A stretch of DNA of 64,000 nt from Xylophilus sp. GOD-11R (GTDB lineage: Bacteria; Pseudomonadota; Gammaproteobacteria; Burkholderiales; Burkholderiaceae_C). The stretch covers positions 4,836,001-4,900,000 of the forward strand of contig NZ_CP137854.1 of the NCBI RefSeq assembly GCF_033546935.1, written 5' to 3'. A program made the position numbers and the translations under genes. The notes beneath the pieces were generated by a model that worked only from the letters and a program-made list of their open reading frames with translations, had not been told where the DNA came from and made no database searches. This document shows positions 9,221 to 18,469 of the stretch, piece by piece. Position 1 is the first letter of the stretch, and each line of letters starts with the position of its first letter.

Positions 9221-10204
9221 TCAGGCGCCGGTCCAGACGGACGGTTCGACGCTGCCGGTCTGCTCGGTGATGCGACCGTAGGCTTCGGTGCGGCGGTGCG
9301 CGGCGAAGTTGAAGATCGTCGTGCGGCCCAGGCGGCACATGTCCAGGTCGCAATCGGCCACGGCCAGCGCGTCGTCCCAGGTGGTGGTGCGGGCCATGAC
9401 TTCACCCTGCGGGTTGACGATGACCGAATGGCCGAAGAGCTCGTGGCCGTCTTCGTTGCCGGCCTTGGCGGTGGCCACGGCGAAGGTGGCGTTCTGGTAG
9501 CAGCCGGCCTGGATCGACAGTTCCGAATGGAACACGCGCAGGTGGTGCGCCTCGAAGCCGCGGTTCTCCATGTTCAGGCTCGGCGTGTTGTAGCCCAGCA
9601 TGACCAGCTCGACCTGCTGCAGGCCCATCACGCGCCACGACTCCGGCCAGCGGCGGTCGTTGCACAGCATCATTCCCATGTTCACCGGCACGTCGCCGAC
9701 GGGCGCGCGCACCACCGGGAAGCCCAGGTTGCCGATCTCGAAATAGCGCTTTTCCAGGTGCTGCACCCGGCGCGTGGGCGAGTACTCCACATGGCCCGGC
9801 ATGTGCACTTTGCGGTATTTGAAGATGATCTCGCCGCTCGGCGCGATCACCACCGAGGTGTTGAAACGGCGCTTGCGCACCACGCCGGTTTCATCCGGCT
9901 CGAAGGCGATTTCGGCGTAGCCCAGGTAGACGGTCAGGCCGAGCTTTTTGATCGCATCGAACAGCGGCTGGGTGGCGGGCGAGGGAAGCTCGCTTTCATA
10001 CCAGTGGTCGACCTCGTCCAAGTCCTCGTGGTACCAGCGCGGGAAGAAAGTGGTGAGCGCCAGTTCGGGGAACACGACGACTTGCGCGCCGCGCTGGTGG
10101 GCACGCTCCAGCAGGCGGACCATGCGGGCGATGGCGACATCGCGGCCTTCGGCTTTCTGGATCGGGCCCAGCTGGGCAGCGGCGACGGTGATGAGGTTCG
10201 ACAT
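9221..10204 (-). CDS. N-carbamoyl-D-amino-acid hydrolase (nitrilase superfamily)
   Basis: 327 residues with the nitrilase-fold triad Glu47 (VFPELALTTFFPRW), Lys132 (KYRKVHMPG) and Cys181 (LCNDRRWPE). The stretches LALTTFFPRW, LGYAE, RRFNTS, HLEKRYFE-GNLGFPV, NDRRWPE-WRVMGL and YNTP match the D-carbamoylases of hydantoin-using soil bacteria much more closely than generic nitrilases. The enzyme converts N-carbamoyl-D-amino acids to D-amino acid, CO2 and ammonia in the cytoplasm. It is the first gene of the operon and overlaps or abuts the PLP lyase. No hydantoinase gene is visible here, so the source of the carbamoyl compound is open. The ribosome site before ATG 10204 is weak. Confidence 0.9.
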   Translation of the reverse strand: MSNLITVAAAQLGPIQKAEGRDVAIARMVRLLERAHQRGAQVVVFPELALTTFFPRWYHEDLDEVDHWYESELPSPATQPLFDAIKKLGLTVYLGYAEIAFEPDETGVVRKRRFNTSVVIAPSGEIIFKYRKVHMPGHVEYSPTRRVQHLEKRYFEIGNLGFPVVRAPVGDVPVNMGMMLCNDRRWPESWRVMGLQQVELVMLGYNTPSLNMENRGFEAHHLRVFHSELSIQAGCYQNATFAVATAKAGNEDGHELFGHSVIVNPQGEVMARTTTWDDALAVADCDLDMCRLGRTTIFNFAAHRRTEAYGRITEQTGSVEPSVWTGA

Positions 10205-10514
10205 GGGGGTTTTCGTCTCGATATGGGTTCGGGTTCGTCGAATGATGCGAGAGGGCCCGCGTGGCCCAAAGCCCCTCGACCGTGTGGCACGAATGCCCGG
10301 CGACGGCGGGATGGAAACCCGCAAGTCATTGATCTGCAATCGAAAAAATTCAAACTGAAGCGATGCGGGTTTACCCTGGTCATAGCCGTCGGTTATGGAT
10401 GACCGCCAAATCTTGATGAAGCCCGACGCCGTGGCGTCGGGCGGCCGCCACCCTCGGGCTGTGGGCGGCCGTGGGCGGCGGGCCACTAGACTCGCCCGTC
10501 ACCCGAGCCCATCC
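10205..10514. other. Divergent intergenic region with a 22-base perfect inverted repeat
   Basis: This 310-base gap separates the D-amino-acid operon (leftward) from the EamA exporter (rightward) and must hold both promoters. No clear -35/-10 pair stands out. The only strong structure is a near-continuous palindrome, a 10-bp arm GCCCGACGCC (10421-10430) and its complement (10433-10442) around two bases. Such a tight repeat can be an operator or a hairpin; there is no T-run to make it a terminator. Confidence 0.5.
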
Positions 10515-11426
10515 ATGAACCGACCTACCGCTTTTGGCCCCACCGACCTCCTCGCCGCCTTGGCGGTCGTCTTGATCTGGGGCCTGAACTTCGTCGCGAT
10601 GAAATATTCGCTGCGCGAATTCAGCCCCTTCCAACTCGGCGCGCTGCGATACCTGTTCGCGGTCTTCCCGCTGATCTTCTTCGTGCGGCCGCCGCAGCTG
10701 TCGTGGCGCTGGGTGGTACCGGCGGGCCTGGCGCAGTTCTTCCAGTTCGGGCTGCTGTTCCTGGCGCTGCGCCTGGGCATGAGCGCCGCGCTGGCCTCGG
10801 TGCTGATGCAGACGCAGGTCTTCTTCACCGCCTTGCTCGGCCTGCTGCTGCTCGACGAACGGCTGACGCGGCCGACCGTCGTCGCGATGCTGATGGCAGG
10901 ACTGGGCCTGGCCTGCTTCGCTCTCAATTTCGTGGCCGGCAGCACCGCCGGCGTCACGCTCATCAGCCTGATGCTCACGCTCGGCGGCGCCTCGATGTGG
11001 GCCGCCTCGAACATCATCGCCCGCCATGCGCAGCACGCCCGGCCGGGCTACGACCCGCTGCAGTTCGTGGTGTGGATGTCGCTGGTGCCGATCCTGCCCT
11101 TCGTGCTGATGAGCCTGGTCTTCGACACTGGCGCCGACCGCCTGCACTGGCAGGGCGTGAGCGCCCGCGCCTGGGCTGGCGCGGTCTACCTCGGCTGGTT
11201 CGCCACCGTGGCGGGCTACGGCCTGTGGACCTGGCTGCTCAAGCGCCACGCCGCCGGCCGGGTGGCACCCTTCGGTCTGGGCGTGCCGGTGATCGGCCTG
11301 GTGGCGGGCATGCTGGCGCTGGGCGAGACCGTCACCGCCTGGCAATGGGCGGGCAGCGCCTTCATCGTGGCGGCGCTGGGCGCCGTGCAGCTGCTGCGGC
11401 CCCGCGCGCCGGTCATGCCGGACTGA
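10515..11426 (+). CDS. EamA/DMT family exporter
   Basis: A 303-residue inner-membrane protein with about ten hydrophobic helices arranged as two EamA repeats (roughly 10-135 and 150-295). The opening LAALAVVLIWGLNFVAMKYSL and the FSPFQLGALRY motif are typical of the cysteine/O-acetylserine exporter branch of the drug/metabolite transporter superfamily. The start at 10515 removes a 40-residue charged extension that would put non-family sequence before helix 1. It is divergent from the D-amino-acid operon and convergent with the LysR gene, with only 9 bases between stop codons. The exported substrate is unknown; metabolite or amino-acid efflux is the family expectation. Confidence 0.88.
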   Translation: MNRPTAFGPTDLLAALAVVLIWGLNFVAMKYSLREFSPFQLGALRYLFAVFPLIFFVRPPQLSWRWVVPAGLAQFFQFGLLFLALRLGMSAALASVLMQTQVFFTALLGLLLLDERLTRPTVVAMLMAGLGLACFALNFVAGSTAGVTLISLMLTLGGASMWAASNIIARHAQHARPGYDPLQFVVWMSLVPILPFVLMSLVFDTGADRLHWQGVSARAWAGAVYLGWFATVAGYGLWTWLLKRHAAGRVAPFGLGVPVIGLVAGMLALGETVTAWQWAGSAFIVAALGAVQLLRPRAPVMPD

Positions 11427-11435
11427 GGCCGTGCC

Positions 11436-12386
11436 TCAGGCGGCGATGCGCTCGGCCGGGGTGTTTTCGGGCAACTCGCGTTCCAGCACGTTCTTCAGCG
11501 TCGCCAGAAAGCCCTTGCCCAGGTTCGATAGCGGGTTGCTGCGCGAATGGATCTGGTAGATCTGGTGGGCCAGCGCCGGCGCGATCGGCCGCAGCACCAT
11601 GGTGTCCGACAGCGACGCCGTGTAGCCGAACGACTCGATCAGCGCCACGCCCACGCCCTGGCGCACCATGGCCATGGCTTCGGGCGTGGAGCGGATCTCG
11701 ATGTGCGGCGACAGATCGGCCGTCTCCAGGAAACGGCTGGTCAGCTGGCCGAAGGGCGTGTCGCTGCCGTAGCTGATGAGCGTCTGCTCACGCAGCATCG
11801 CCGCGGTGATCACCTCGGTGCTGGCCAGCGGATGGCGGCGCGGTATGGCGCACATGATGTTGCCCTGCCCGATCTCCTTGGCGACGAGGTTGGCGCTCGG
11901 CGGCGGCGCCATCGAGGAGATGCACAGGTCGGCGCGGCCGAGCAGCATGTGCGGCAGCAGGGCGTCGAAGGGCATCGGGCGGTAGCTGATGTGCACGTCC
12001 GGATGGCGGGCGCGAAAGCGCTCGATGGCGCGCGGCATCAGCCATTCGCTGTAGCTCGGGCTGGAAACGATGCAGAGCTTGCCTTCGTCGCCCTCGGCCA
12101 GGCTGCGCGCCACGGTATTGAAATGGGCGACGCCGGAGATGATCGGCTCGACCTCCGAGAACAGGCGCCGCGCCTCGGGCGTGGGCTGCAGCCGCCCACG
12201 CACGCGTTCGAAGAGCAGGAACTTGAGCCGGCTCTCGGCGGTGGCGAGCACCCGGCTCACCGCCGGCTGGGAGACGCACAGCATGCGGCCGGCTTCACTG
12301 AGCGAGCCGGTGATCATGATGGCGTGGAAGACCTCGATCTGGCGAAGATTGAGCGGCGTAGCCTGGGAGCGCGGGACGAAGGACAT
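11436..12386 (-). CDS. LysR family transcriptional regulator
   Basis: 316 residues. The N-terminal winged HTH (about 10-70) reads LNLRQIEVFHAIMITGSLSEAGRMLCVSQPAVSRVL, and the C-terminal periplasmic-binding-like co-inducer domain runs from about 95 to 300 with the usual GKLCIVSSPSYSEW strand. ATG 12386 is preferred; a GTG at 12413 would add nine residues and neither has a strong ribosome site. It is divergent from the RND efflux operon (148 bases between starts), the standard arrangement for a LysR regulator and its target, so control of the efflux genes is the best guess. Control of the convergent EamA gene is also possible. The effector cannot be deduced. Confidence 0.88.
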   Translation of the reverse strand: MSFVPRSQATPLNLRQIEVFHAIMITGSLSEAGRMLCVSQPAVSRVLATAESRLKFLLFERVRGRLQPTPEARRLFSEVEPIISGVAHFNTVARSLAEGDEGKLCIVSSPSYSEWLMPRAIERFRARHPDVHISYRPMPFDALLPHMLLGRADLCISSMAPPPSANLVAKEIGQGNIMCAIPRRHPLASTEVITAAMLREQTLISYGSDTPFGQLTSRFLETADLSPHIEIRSTPEAMAMVRQGVGVALIESFGYTASLSDTMVLRPIAPALAHQIYQIHSRSNPLSNLGKGFLATLKNVLERELPENTPAERIAA

Positions 12387-12534
12387 GACACGAAAACCGG
12401 ACGCAAAAAGCACGCCATGTCTTTATCCGCCCGGCACCACGACAATCTGACGGCCGCCGCGATCCGATGAGTTAAGTTCGTCCCATGCCGCCGATTCCCG
12501 CCATCGCCCGCCGCGTCGCGTGGCCGCCACGCCC

Positions 12535-14004
12535 ATGAATCTCCGTTTGCCAAGCGCCGGTCTGGCCGCTTCCTGCCTGGCCCTGCTCGGCGGCTGTGCA
12601 TTGCAGCGCCCGCCGGCGCAAGTGCCGATCACCATTCCCGCCGGGTGGCAGGCGCCGCTGCCCCACGGCGGCAGCGTGGCCGACATGACGGACTGGTGGA
12701 AAAGGCTCGACGACCCGCTGCTGGTGCAGCTGATCGCCGCCGCCGAGGACGCCAGCCCCACGCTGGCCCAGGCGCGCTCGCGCTTGCTGCAGGCGCGGGC
12801 CACCCGGGTGGTCAACGGCGCGGCGACGCTGCCTTCGGTCAACCTCGACGCCAGCATCCAGCGCGGCTTCAACGCGGCCGTGCTCGGCATCGCCACGCAG
12901 ATGCAGGCCGGCCCCACGGTGAGCTGGGACGCCGACCTGTTCGGCGCTGCCGGCGCCAGTCGCGACGCCGCCGAGGCCCGGCTGCAGGGCGCGCGCGCCG
13001 GCTGGCACGACGCCCGCGTGGCGGTGGCCGCCGACGTGGCCAATCAGCTCGACACCGTGCGCAACTGCCGCCGGCTGCTGGCGGTGGCCGAATCCGACGC
13101 GAAATCACGCGCCGAAACCGCCCGGCTGTCCGATCTGTCGGCCAAGGCCGGCTTCCAGGCACCGGCCGATGCGGCCCTGGCGCGCGGCAGCGCGGCCGAC
13201 GGCGATGCGCGGCTGATCCAGCAGCGGGCCGGCTGCGAGGTGAATCTGAAGGCACTGGTCGCGCTGACCGCGCTGGACGAGCCCGACCTGCGCCGGCGGG
13301 TGGACGCGGCGGTGGAGACCGAGCCGGTGCCGGCCGTCTTCACCATCGCAAGCCTGCCGGCCGCCGTGCTGGAGCAGCGGCCCGATTTGCGCGTGGCCGC
13401 CCTCGAGGTGGCCGCCGCCAGCGCCGAGGTGGGCAGCGCGCAGGCGCAGCGCTATCCCCGGTTGCGGCTGCAGGGCTCGGTGTCGCAGGCCCGGCTGAAC
13501 TACGGGGGCCAGAGCTTCGATTTCAGCAATTGGCAGGTCGGGCCGGTCGCCCTGTCGCTGCCGATCTTCGACGGCGGCCGGCTCGCCGCGAACGTCGACT
13601 CGGCCAAGGCCCGTTACGACGAGGCGGCCGCGCAGTTCCGCGCCAAGGCCCGGCAGGCGGTGCGCGAGGTGGAGGAAGCGCTGGTCAACCTGCAGGCTGC
13701 CACCGACCGCATCGCCTCGGCCGAAACGGCCGCCGAGGGCTACAAGCGGGCGCTGGCCGGCACGCAGGCGCGCTACGACGCCGGGCTCGCCACGCTCATC
13801 GCGCTGGAAGACGTGCGCCGCACCGCGCTCGCCTCGGAAACCGCCCGTGTCAACCTGCGGCGTGAGCGCATGGCCGCGTGGATCGCGCTCTACCGCGCGG
13901 CCGGCGGTGGCTGGGATCCGGCCTCGCCCGCACCGGGCGACCCGCCGGGCACCGCCGTGTCGGCCGCGCCCGCCAAGGCTGTTTCCAGTGACACGCCGCG
14001 CTGA
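12535..14004 (+). CDS. RND efflux outer-membrane lipoprotein (NodT family)
   Basis: 489 residues. A lipoprotein signal with lipobox LLGGC places Cys near residue 21, as in OprM and NodT. Two TolC-like OEP repeats follow, with SPTLAQARSRLLQARA in the first and VEEALVNLQAATDR in the second, and family blocks TVSWDADLFG, LEQRPDLRVAALEVAAASAEVG and LSLPIFDGGRLAANVDSAKARYDEA. Trimers form the outer-membrane channel of tripartite pumps. It is the first gene of a three-gene operon with adaptor and permease in one direction. ATG 12535 is chosen over the upstream GTG because it begins the signal peptide directly. Confidence 0.93.
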   Translation: MNLRLPSAGLAASCLALLGGCALQRPPAQVPITIPAGWQAPLPHGGSVADMTDWWKRLDDPLLVQLIAAAEDASPTLAQARSRLLQARATRVVNGAATLPSVNLDASIQRGFNAAVLGIATQMQAGPTVSWDADLFGAAGASRDAAEARLQGARAGWHDARVAVAADVANQLDTVRNCRRLLAVAESDAKSRAETARLSDLSAKAGFQAPADAALARGSAADGDARLIQQRAGCEVNLKALVALTALDEPDLRRRVDAAVETEPVPAVFTIASLPAAVLEQRPDLRVAALEVAAASAEVGSAQAQRYPRLRLQGSVSQARLNYGGQSFDFSNWQVGPVALSLPIFDGGRLAANVDSAKARYDEAAAQFRAKARQAVREVEEALVNLQAATDRIASAETAAEGYKRALAGTQARYDAGLATLIALEDVRRTALASETARVNLRRERMAAWIALYRAAGGGWDPASPAPGDPPGTAVSAAPAKAVSSDTPR

Positions 14005-14034
14005 GCGGCGGGCCCACCTTTTCGAGACCGAGAC

Positions 14035-15291
14035 ATGCCTTTCACCTTCCGACCTCCTTCCCGCCGGACCGGCCTGCTGGTCGCCTTCGGGCTCTGCGCC
14101 ACGCTGACGGCCGTCGGCCTCTTCTCCGGTCGCGCGGACGCCGCCGATCCCGCGCCCGCTCCGCGTCCGGCGCTTACCGTGGCCACCGCGCTGCCGCAGG
14201 CCGGTTCGCTGCCGATCGCGCTGGCGGCCAACGGCAGCATCGCCGCCTGGCAGGAAGCGGTGATCGGCTCGCAAGCCTCCGGGTTGCGGCTGACCGACGT
14301 GAAGGTCAACGTGGGCGACAACGTGCGTGCCGGCCAGGTGCTGGCCACCTTCGCCGCCGAAACCCCGCGCGCCGAGCTGGCGCAGGCCCGCGCCTCGCTG
14401 CTGGAAGCCCAGGCCAACGCCGCCGATGCCGCGGCCAACGCCGAGCGCGCCCGCACCCTCGACAAGAGCGGCGCGCTCAGCAGCTCGCAGATCGCGCAGT
14501 ACATGACCACCGAGCAGACCGCCCGGGCGCGGGTAGAGGCGGCCAAGGCGGCCTACGACGCCCAGCAGGTGCGCCTGGGCTTCACCCAGGTGTTGGCGCC
14601 CGACAGCGGCGTGATCTCCTCGCGCAGCGCCACCGTCGGTGCGGTGCTGGGCGCCGGCACCGAGCTGTTTCGCATGGTGCGGCGCGGCCGGCTGGAGTGG
14701 CGCGCCGAGGTCACCTCGGCAGAGCTCGGCCGCATCCGGCCGGGACAGAAGGTGCAGATCGTCGCGGCCAGCGGCGCCGAGGTGGAAGGCACGGTGCGCA
14801 TGCTCGCGCCGACCGTCGATCCGCAGACGCGCAACGGGCTGGTCTATGTCGACCTGCCGGCGCAGGCGGGTTATGGCGTTCCGGGTGAGGCGAATGCCAC
14901 CGCCATCGACCAGCGGCAGCCGCCGGGCCGACCCAAGGCGGCCCGCGCCTCCCCCTCGGGGGGTGGCGAATTACACGCAGCGCGGCGGAGTGAAGAGCCG
15001 GGGGCCCCTATCTACCCGGGCATGTTTGCCAAAGGCGTTTTCAATCTCGGTTCGAGCACCGCCCTGACCGTCCCCCAGCAGGCCGTCGTCGTCCGCGAGG
15101 CCTTCTCCTATGTCTTCGTGCCCGACGCCGACCACCGCGTCGTGCAGCGCAAGGTGGTCACCGGCCGGCGCGTGGGCGACCGCATCGAGATCGTGTCCGG
15201 CCTCGATGCCGGCAAGCCGGTCGTGGTGGAGGGCGCGGGCTTCCTGAACGACCGCGACCTGGTCCGCATCGCCAACGAAGGCGCGCGATGA
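14035..15291 (+). CDS. RND efflux periplasmic adaptor (membrane fusion protein) with in-frame repeat insertion
   Basis: 418 residues. A signal or anchor segment (about 12-35) leads into the hybrid barrel-sandwich and lipoyl halves (VIGSQASGLRLTDVKVNVGDNVRAGQVLATF), a coiled-coil hairpin rich in Ala, Glu and Arg (about 118-180), and beta-barrel and membrane-proximal domains ending with TALTVPQQAVVVREAFSYVFV. Between VDLPAQAG and YPGMFAKGVF, residues about 284-325, lies a Gly/Pro/Arg/Ser-rich stretch that homologues lack and that is encoded by a copy of the genomic hairpin repeat (about 14876-14999). The frame stays open. The stop overlaps the permease start by four bases (ATGA). The product should still couple permease to NodT unless the insertion disturbs the barrel. 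Confidence 0.92.
   Translation: MPFTFRPPSRRTGLLVAFGLCATLTAVGLFSGRADAADPAPAPRPALTVATALPQAGSLPIALAANGSIAAWQEAVIGSQASGLRLTDVKVNVGDNVRAGQVLATFAAETPRAELAQARASLLEAQANAADAAANAERARTLDKSGALSSSQIAQYMTTEQTARARVEAAKAAYDAQQVRLGFTQVLAPDSGVISSRSATVGAVLGAGTELFRMVRRGRLEWRAEVTSAELGRIRPGQKVQIVAASGAEVEGTVRMLAPTVDPQTRNGLVYVDLPAQAGYGVPGEANATAIDQRQPPGRPKAARASPSGGGELHAARRSEEPGAPIYPGMFAKGVFNLGSSTALTVPQQAVVVREAFSYVFVPDADHRVVQRKVVTGRRVGDRIEIVSGLDAGKPVVVEGAGFLNDRDLVRIANEGAR
14876..14999. repeat. Hairpin repeat element inserted in frame inside the adaptor gene
   Basis: Contains CTCCCCCTCGGGGGG, then GGCGAATTACACGCAGCG, then GGAGTGAAGAGCCGGGGGCC. Read on the other strand it has CGTGTAATTCGCC followed by CCACCCCC, the same order as the repeats at 6852-7066 (CGTGTATTCGCCCACCCCC). 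Element ends are estimated from where the adaptor protein stops resembling its family. Confidence 0.65.
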
Positions 15292-18200
15292 ACGTCTCGG
15301 CCTGGTCCATCCGGAACCCGATTCCGGCGGTGATGCTCTTCGTGCTGCTCACGCTGGCCGGCATGCTGTCCTTCTCCTTGATGAAGGTGCAGAACTTCCC
15401 GGACATCGACCTGCCGGCGGTCAGCGTCACCGCCCTGCTGCCAGGCGCTGCGCCCGGCCAGCTGGAGACCGACGTCGCCCGCAAGATCGAGAACTCCATC
15501 GCCACGCTGCAGGGCCTCAAGCACATCAACACCACGGTGAAGGACGGCTCGGTGACCATGATGGTCGAGTTCGTGCTGGAGAAACCGGTGCAGGAAGCGG
15601 TGGACGACGTGCGCTCGGCCGTCGGCCGGGTGCGGGCCGACCTGCCGGCCGACCTGCGCGACCCGATCATCACCAAGGTCGACCTGGCCGGCCAGCCGGT
15701 GCTGGCCTTCGCGATCAGCTCCGACCGGCTCGACGAGGAAGGCCTTTCCTGGTTCGTCGACGACACCCTGGCGCGCCGGCTGCTCGCCGTGCCGGGCGTG
15801 GGCGCGGTCAACCGCGTGGGCGGCGTGACGCGCGAGGTGCGCGTGTCGCTCGACGCCGGCCGGCTGCAGTCGCTCGGCGCCAGCGCCGCCGACATCTCGC
15901 GGCAACTGCGCCAGATGCAGAACGAAAGCGCCGGCGGCCGCGCCGACCTGGGCGCCGGCGAACAGCCGGTGCGCACGCTGGCCACGGTACAGAACGCCGG
16001 CGAGTTGGCTGCGCTGCAGATGACGCTGTCGGACGGCCGGCGGGTGCGGCTCGACGAGATCGCGACCGTCTCCGACACCATCGCCGAGCGCCGCGCCGCC
16101 GCGTTCCTGGACGGCAATCCCGTGGTCGGCTTCGAGGTCGCCCGCAGCCGTGGCGCGAGCGAGGTCGACGTGGGCGCGGCGGTGGAAAAAGCCCTGGCCG
16201 AACTGCGCGAGCGCCATCCCGACATCCACCTGACGACCGCCTTCGACTTCGTGCAGCCGGTGGAAGAAGAATACGAAGGCTCGCTGCACATGCTCTACGA
16301 GGGCGCCATCCTCGCGGTGATCGTGGTGTGGCTGTTCCTGCGCGACTTCCGCGCCACGCTGGTCTCGGCGGTGGCGCTGCCGTTGTCGGTGATCCCCGCC
16401 TTCATCGGCATGTACCTGCTGGGCTTTTCGATCAACACCGTCACCTTGCTGGCGCTGTCGCTGGTCATCGGCATCCTGGTCGACGACGCGATCGTGGAGG
16501 TGGAGAACATCGTGCGCCACCTGCGCATGGGCAAGACGCCCTACCAGGCCGCCATGGAAGCGGCCGACGAGATCGGGCTGGCCGTGGTGGCCACGACCTT
16601 CACCCTCATCGCGGTCTTTTTGCCGACCGCCTTCATGAGCGGCGTGGCCGGCAAGTTCTTCAAGCAGTTCGGCTGGACCGCGTCGCTGGCGGTGTTCGCC
16701 TCGCTGGTCGTGGCCCGGGTGCTCACGCCGATGATGGCCGCCTACCTGCTCAAGCCGCTGGCGCACGGCGAGAGCGAGCCGCGCTGGCTGGCCGCCTACA
16801 CCCGCTGGGTGGCCTGGTGCCTGCGCCACCGGCTGCTGACCATGGTCGCCTCGCTGCTGTTCTTCGTCGGCTCGATCGCGCTGATCCCGCTGCTGCCCAC
16901 CGGCTTCATCCCGCCGGACGACAACTCGCAGACCCAGGTCTACCTGGAACTGCAGCCCGGCAGCAGCCTGGCGCAGACCACCGCCGTGGCCGAGGAAGCA
17001 CGCCGCCGGCTCCAGGGCGTCGCCCACGTCGGCAGCATCTACACCACCATCGGCGGCGGCTCGGCCGGCGGCGAGCCCTTCGCCGGGTCGAGCAGCGGCG
17101 ATGTGCGGCGTGCCACGCTCACGCTGCAGCTCGACCGGCGTGGCGAGCGGCCGCGCAAGCAGGTGATAGAAGCCCGCATCCGCGAGGCGCTCGAAACCCT
17201 GCCCGGCGTGCGCATGAAGGTCGGGCTCGGCGGCGCCAACGACAAATACATCCTGGTACTGGCAGGCGACGATCCGGTCGCGCTGGGCGACGCGGCGCAG
17301 CGTGTGGAACGCGACCTGCGCACGATCCCCGGCTTTGGCAACGTGGCTTCTTCGGCCAGCCTGGTCCGGCCGGAGATCGCGGTGCGACCCGACTTCGCCC
17401 GCGCCGCCGACCTGGGCGTGAGCAGCACCGCCATCGCCGAAACGCTGCGCGTGGCCACCATCGGCGACTACGACGTCAGCCTGCCCAAGCTCAACCTCGC
17501 GCAGCGGCAGGTGCCGATCATGGTGCGGCTCGACGACAGCGCGCGGCAGGACCTCGCCACGCTCGCCCGCCTGAGCGTGCCCGGGCGGCGCGGCCCGGTG
17601 CTGCTGGGCGACGTCGCCACGCTCGAGGTCTCGGGCGGGCCGGCGGTGATCCAGCGCTACGACCGCGCCCGCAACATCAATTTCGACATCGAGCTTTCGG
17701 GCGTGCAGCTCGGCGACGCCGCGCGGCTGGTGCATGAACTGCCCTCGGTACGCAACCTGCCGCCGGGCGTGCGGGTCACCGAGATCGGCGACGCCGAAGT
17801 GATGGGCGAACTCTTCGCCAGCTTCGGCCTGGCCATGCTCACCGGCGTGCTCTGCATCTACATCGTGCTGGTGCTGCTGTTCAAGGACCTGCTGCACCCG
17901 GTGACCATCCTGGCGGCCCTGCCGCTGTCGCTTGGCGGCGCCTTCGTTGCACTGCTGGCCGCGCAGAAGAGCTTCTCCATGCCCTCGCTGATCGGCCTGA
18001 TCATGTTGATGGGCATCGCCACCAAGAACTCGATCCTGCTGGTGGAATACGCCATCCTCGCGCGACGCGGGCGACCGGCGACAGAAGGCCATGCCGAAGT
18101 GCCGCCGATGAACCGCTGGAACGCGTTGATCGACGCCTGCCACAAGCGTGCCCGCCCGATCATCATGACCACCCTGGCCATGGGTGCCGGCATGCTGCCG

Positions 18201-18386
18201 ATCGCCATCGGCACCGGCAGCGCCGATCCAAGCTTCCGCTCGCCGATGGCCACCGCGGTGATCGGCGGGCTCATCACTTCCACGGTGCTGAGCCTGCTGG
18301 TCATCCCGGCCGTCTTCACCTACGTCGACGACGTCGGCCAATGGTTCGCACGCGTGCTGCTGCGTCGCCGCACCTCGGAAAACTGA
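15288..18386 (+). CDS. RND efflux permease (HAE-1/HME-like AcrB superfamily)
   Basis: 1032 residues, full length for an RND pump. It begins with MNVSAWSIRNPIPAVMLFVLLTLAG (TM1), has two large periplasmic loops (about 35-335 and 555-870), and 12 membrane helices. The proton-relay Asp pair is in LVIGILVDDAIVEVENIVRH (TM4), with GIATKNSILLVEYAI in the second half. The FPDIDLPAVSV and ALPLSVIPAFIGMYLLGFSINTVTLLALSL blocks place it with multidrug-type, not heavy-metal, pumps, but substrate cannot be named. Its start overlaps the adaptor stop by four bases, so the two are translationally coupled. Confidence 0.95.
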   Translation: MNVSAWSIRNPIPAVMLFVLLTLAGMLSFSLMKVQNFPDIDLPAVSVTALLPGAAPGQLETDVARKIENSIATLQGLKHINTTVKDGSVTMMVEFVLEKPVQEAVDDVRSAVGRVRADLPADLRDPIITKVDLAGQPVLAFAISSDRLDEEGLSWFVDDTLARRLLAVPGVGAVNRVGGVTREVRVSLDAGRLQSLGASAADISRQLRQMQNESAGGRADLGAGEQPVRTLATVQNAGELAALQMTLSDGRRVRLDEIATVSDTIAERRAAAFLDGNPVVGFEVARSRGASEVDVGAAVEKALAELRERHPDIHLTTAFDFVQPVEEEYEGSLHMLYEGAILAVIVVWLFLRDFRATLVSAVALPLSVIPAFIGMYLLGFSINTVTLLALSLVIGILVDDAIVEVENIVRHLRMGKTPYQAAMEAADEIGLAVVATTFTLIAVFLPTAFMSGVAGKFFKQFGWTASLAVFASLVVARVLTPMMAAYLLKPLAHGESEPRWLAAYTRWVAWCLRHRLLTMVASLLFFVGSIALIPLLPTGFIPPDDNSQTQVYLELQPGSSLAQTTAVAEEARRRLQGVAHVGSIYTTIGGGSAGGEPFAGSSSGDVRRATLTLQLDRRGERPRKQVIEARIREALETLPGVRMKVGLGGANDKYILVLAGDDPVALGDAAQRVERDLRTIPGFGNVASSASLVRPEIAVRPDFARAADLGVSSTAIAETLRVATIGDYDVSLPKLNLAQRQVPIMVRLDDSARQDLATLARLSVPGRRGPVLLGDVATLEVSGGPAVIQRYDRARNINFDIELSGVQLGDAARLVHELPSVRNLPPGVRVTEIGDAEVMGELFASFGLAMLTGVLCIYIVLVLLFKDLLHPVTILAALPLSLGGAFVALLAAQKSFSMPSLIGLIMLMGIATKNSILLVEYAILARRGRPATEGHAEVPPMNRWNALIDACHKRARPIIMTTLAMGAGMLPIAIGTGSADPSFRSPMATAVIGGLITSTVLSLLVIPAVFTYVDDVGQWFARVLLRRRTSEN

Positions 18387-18469
18387 GCGAAAAAGCGAGA
18401 ACTTGATCCGTTCGTCTGGCGGCGCACACCGTTTGTCCAACGATAATCGTCAAAGCCACGGCGATTCGC

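Noticed and set aside
15108..18440. 1110-codon open frame opposite the RND permease
   Set aside because: Shadow of the permease codon bias, rich in His, Asp, Gln and Gly, with no domain pattern.
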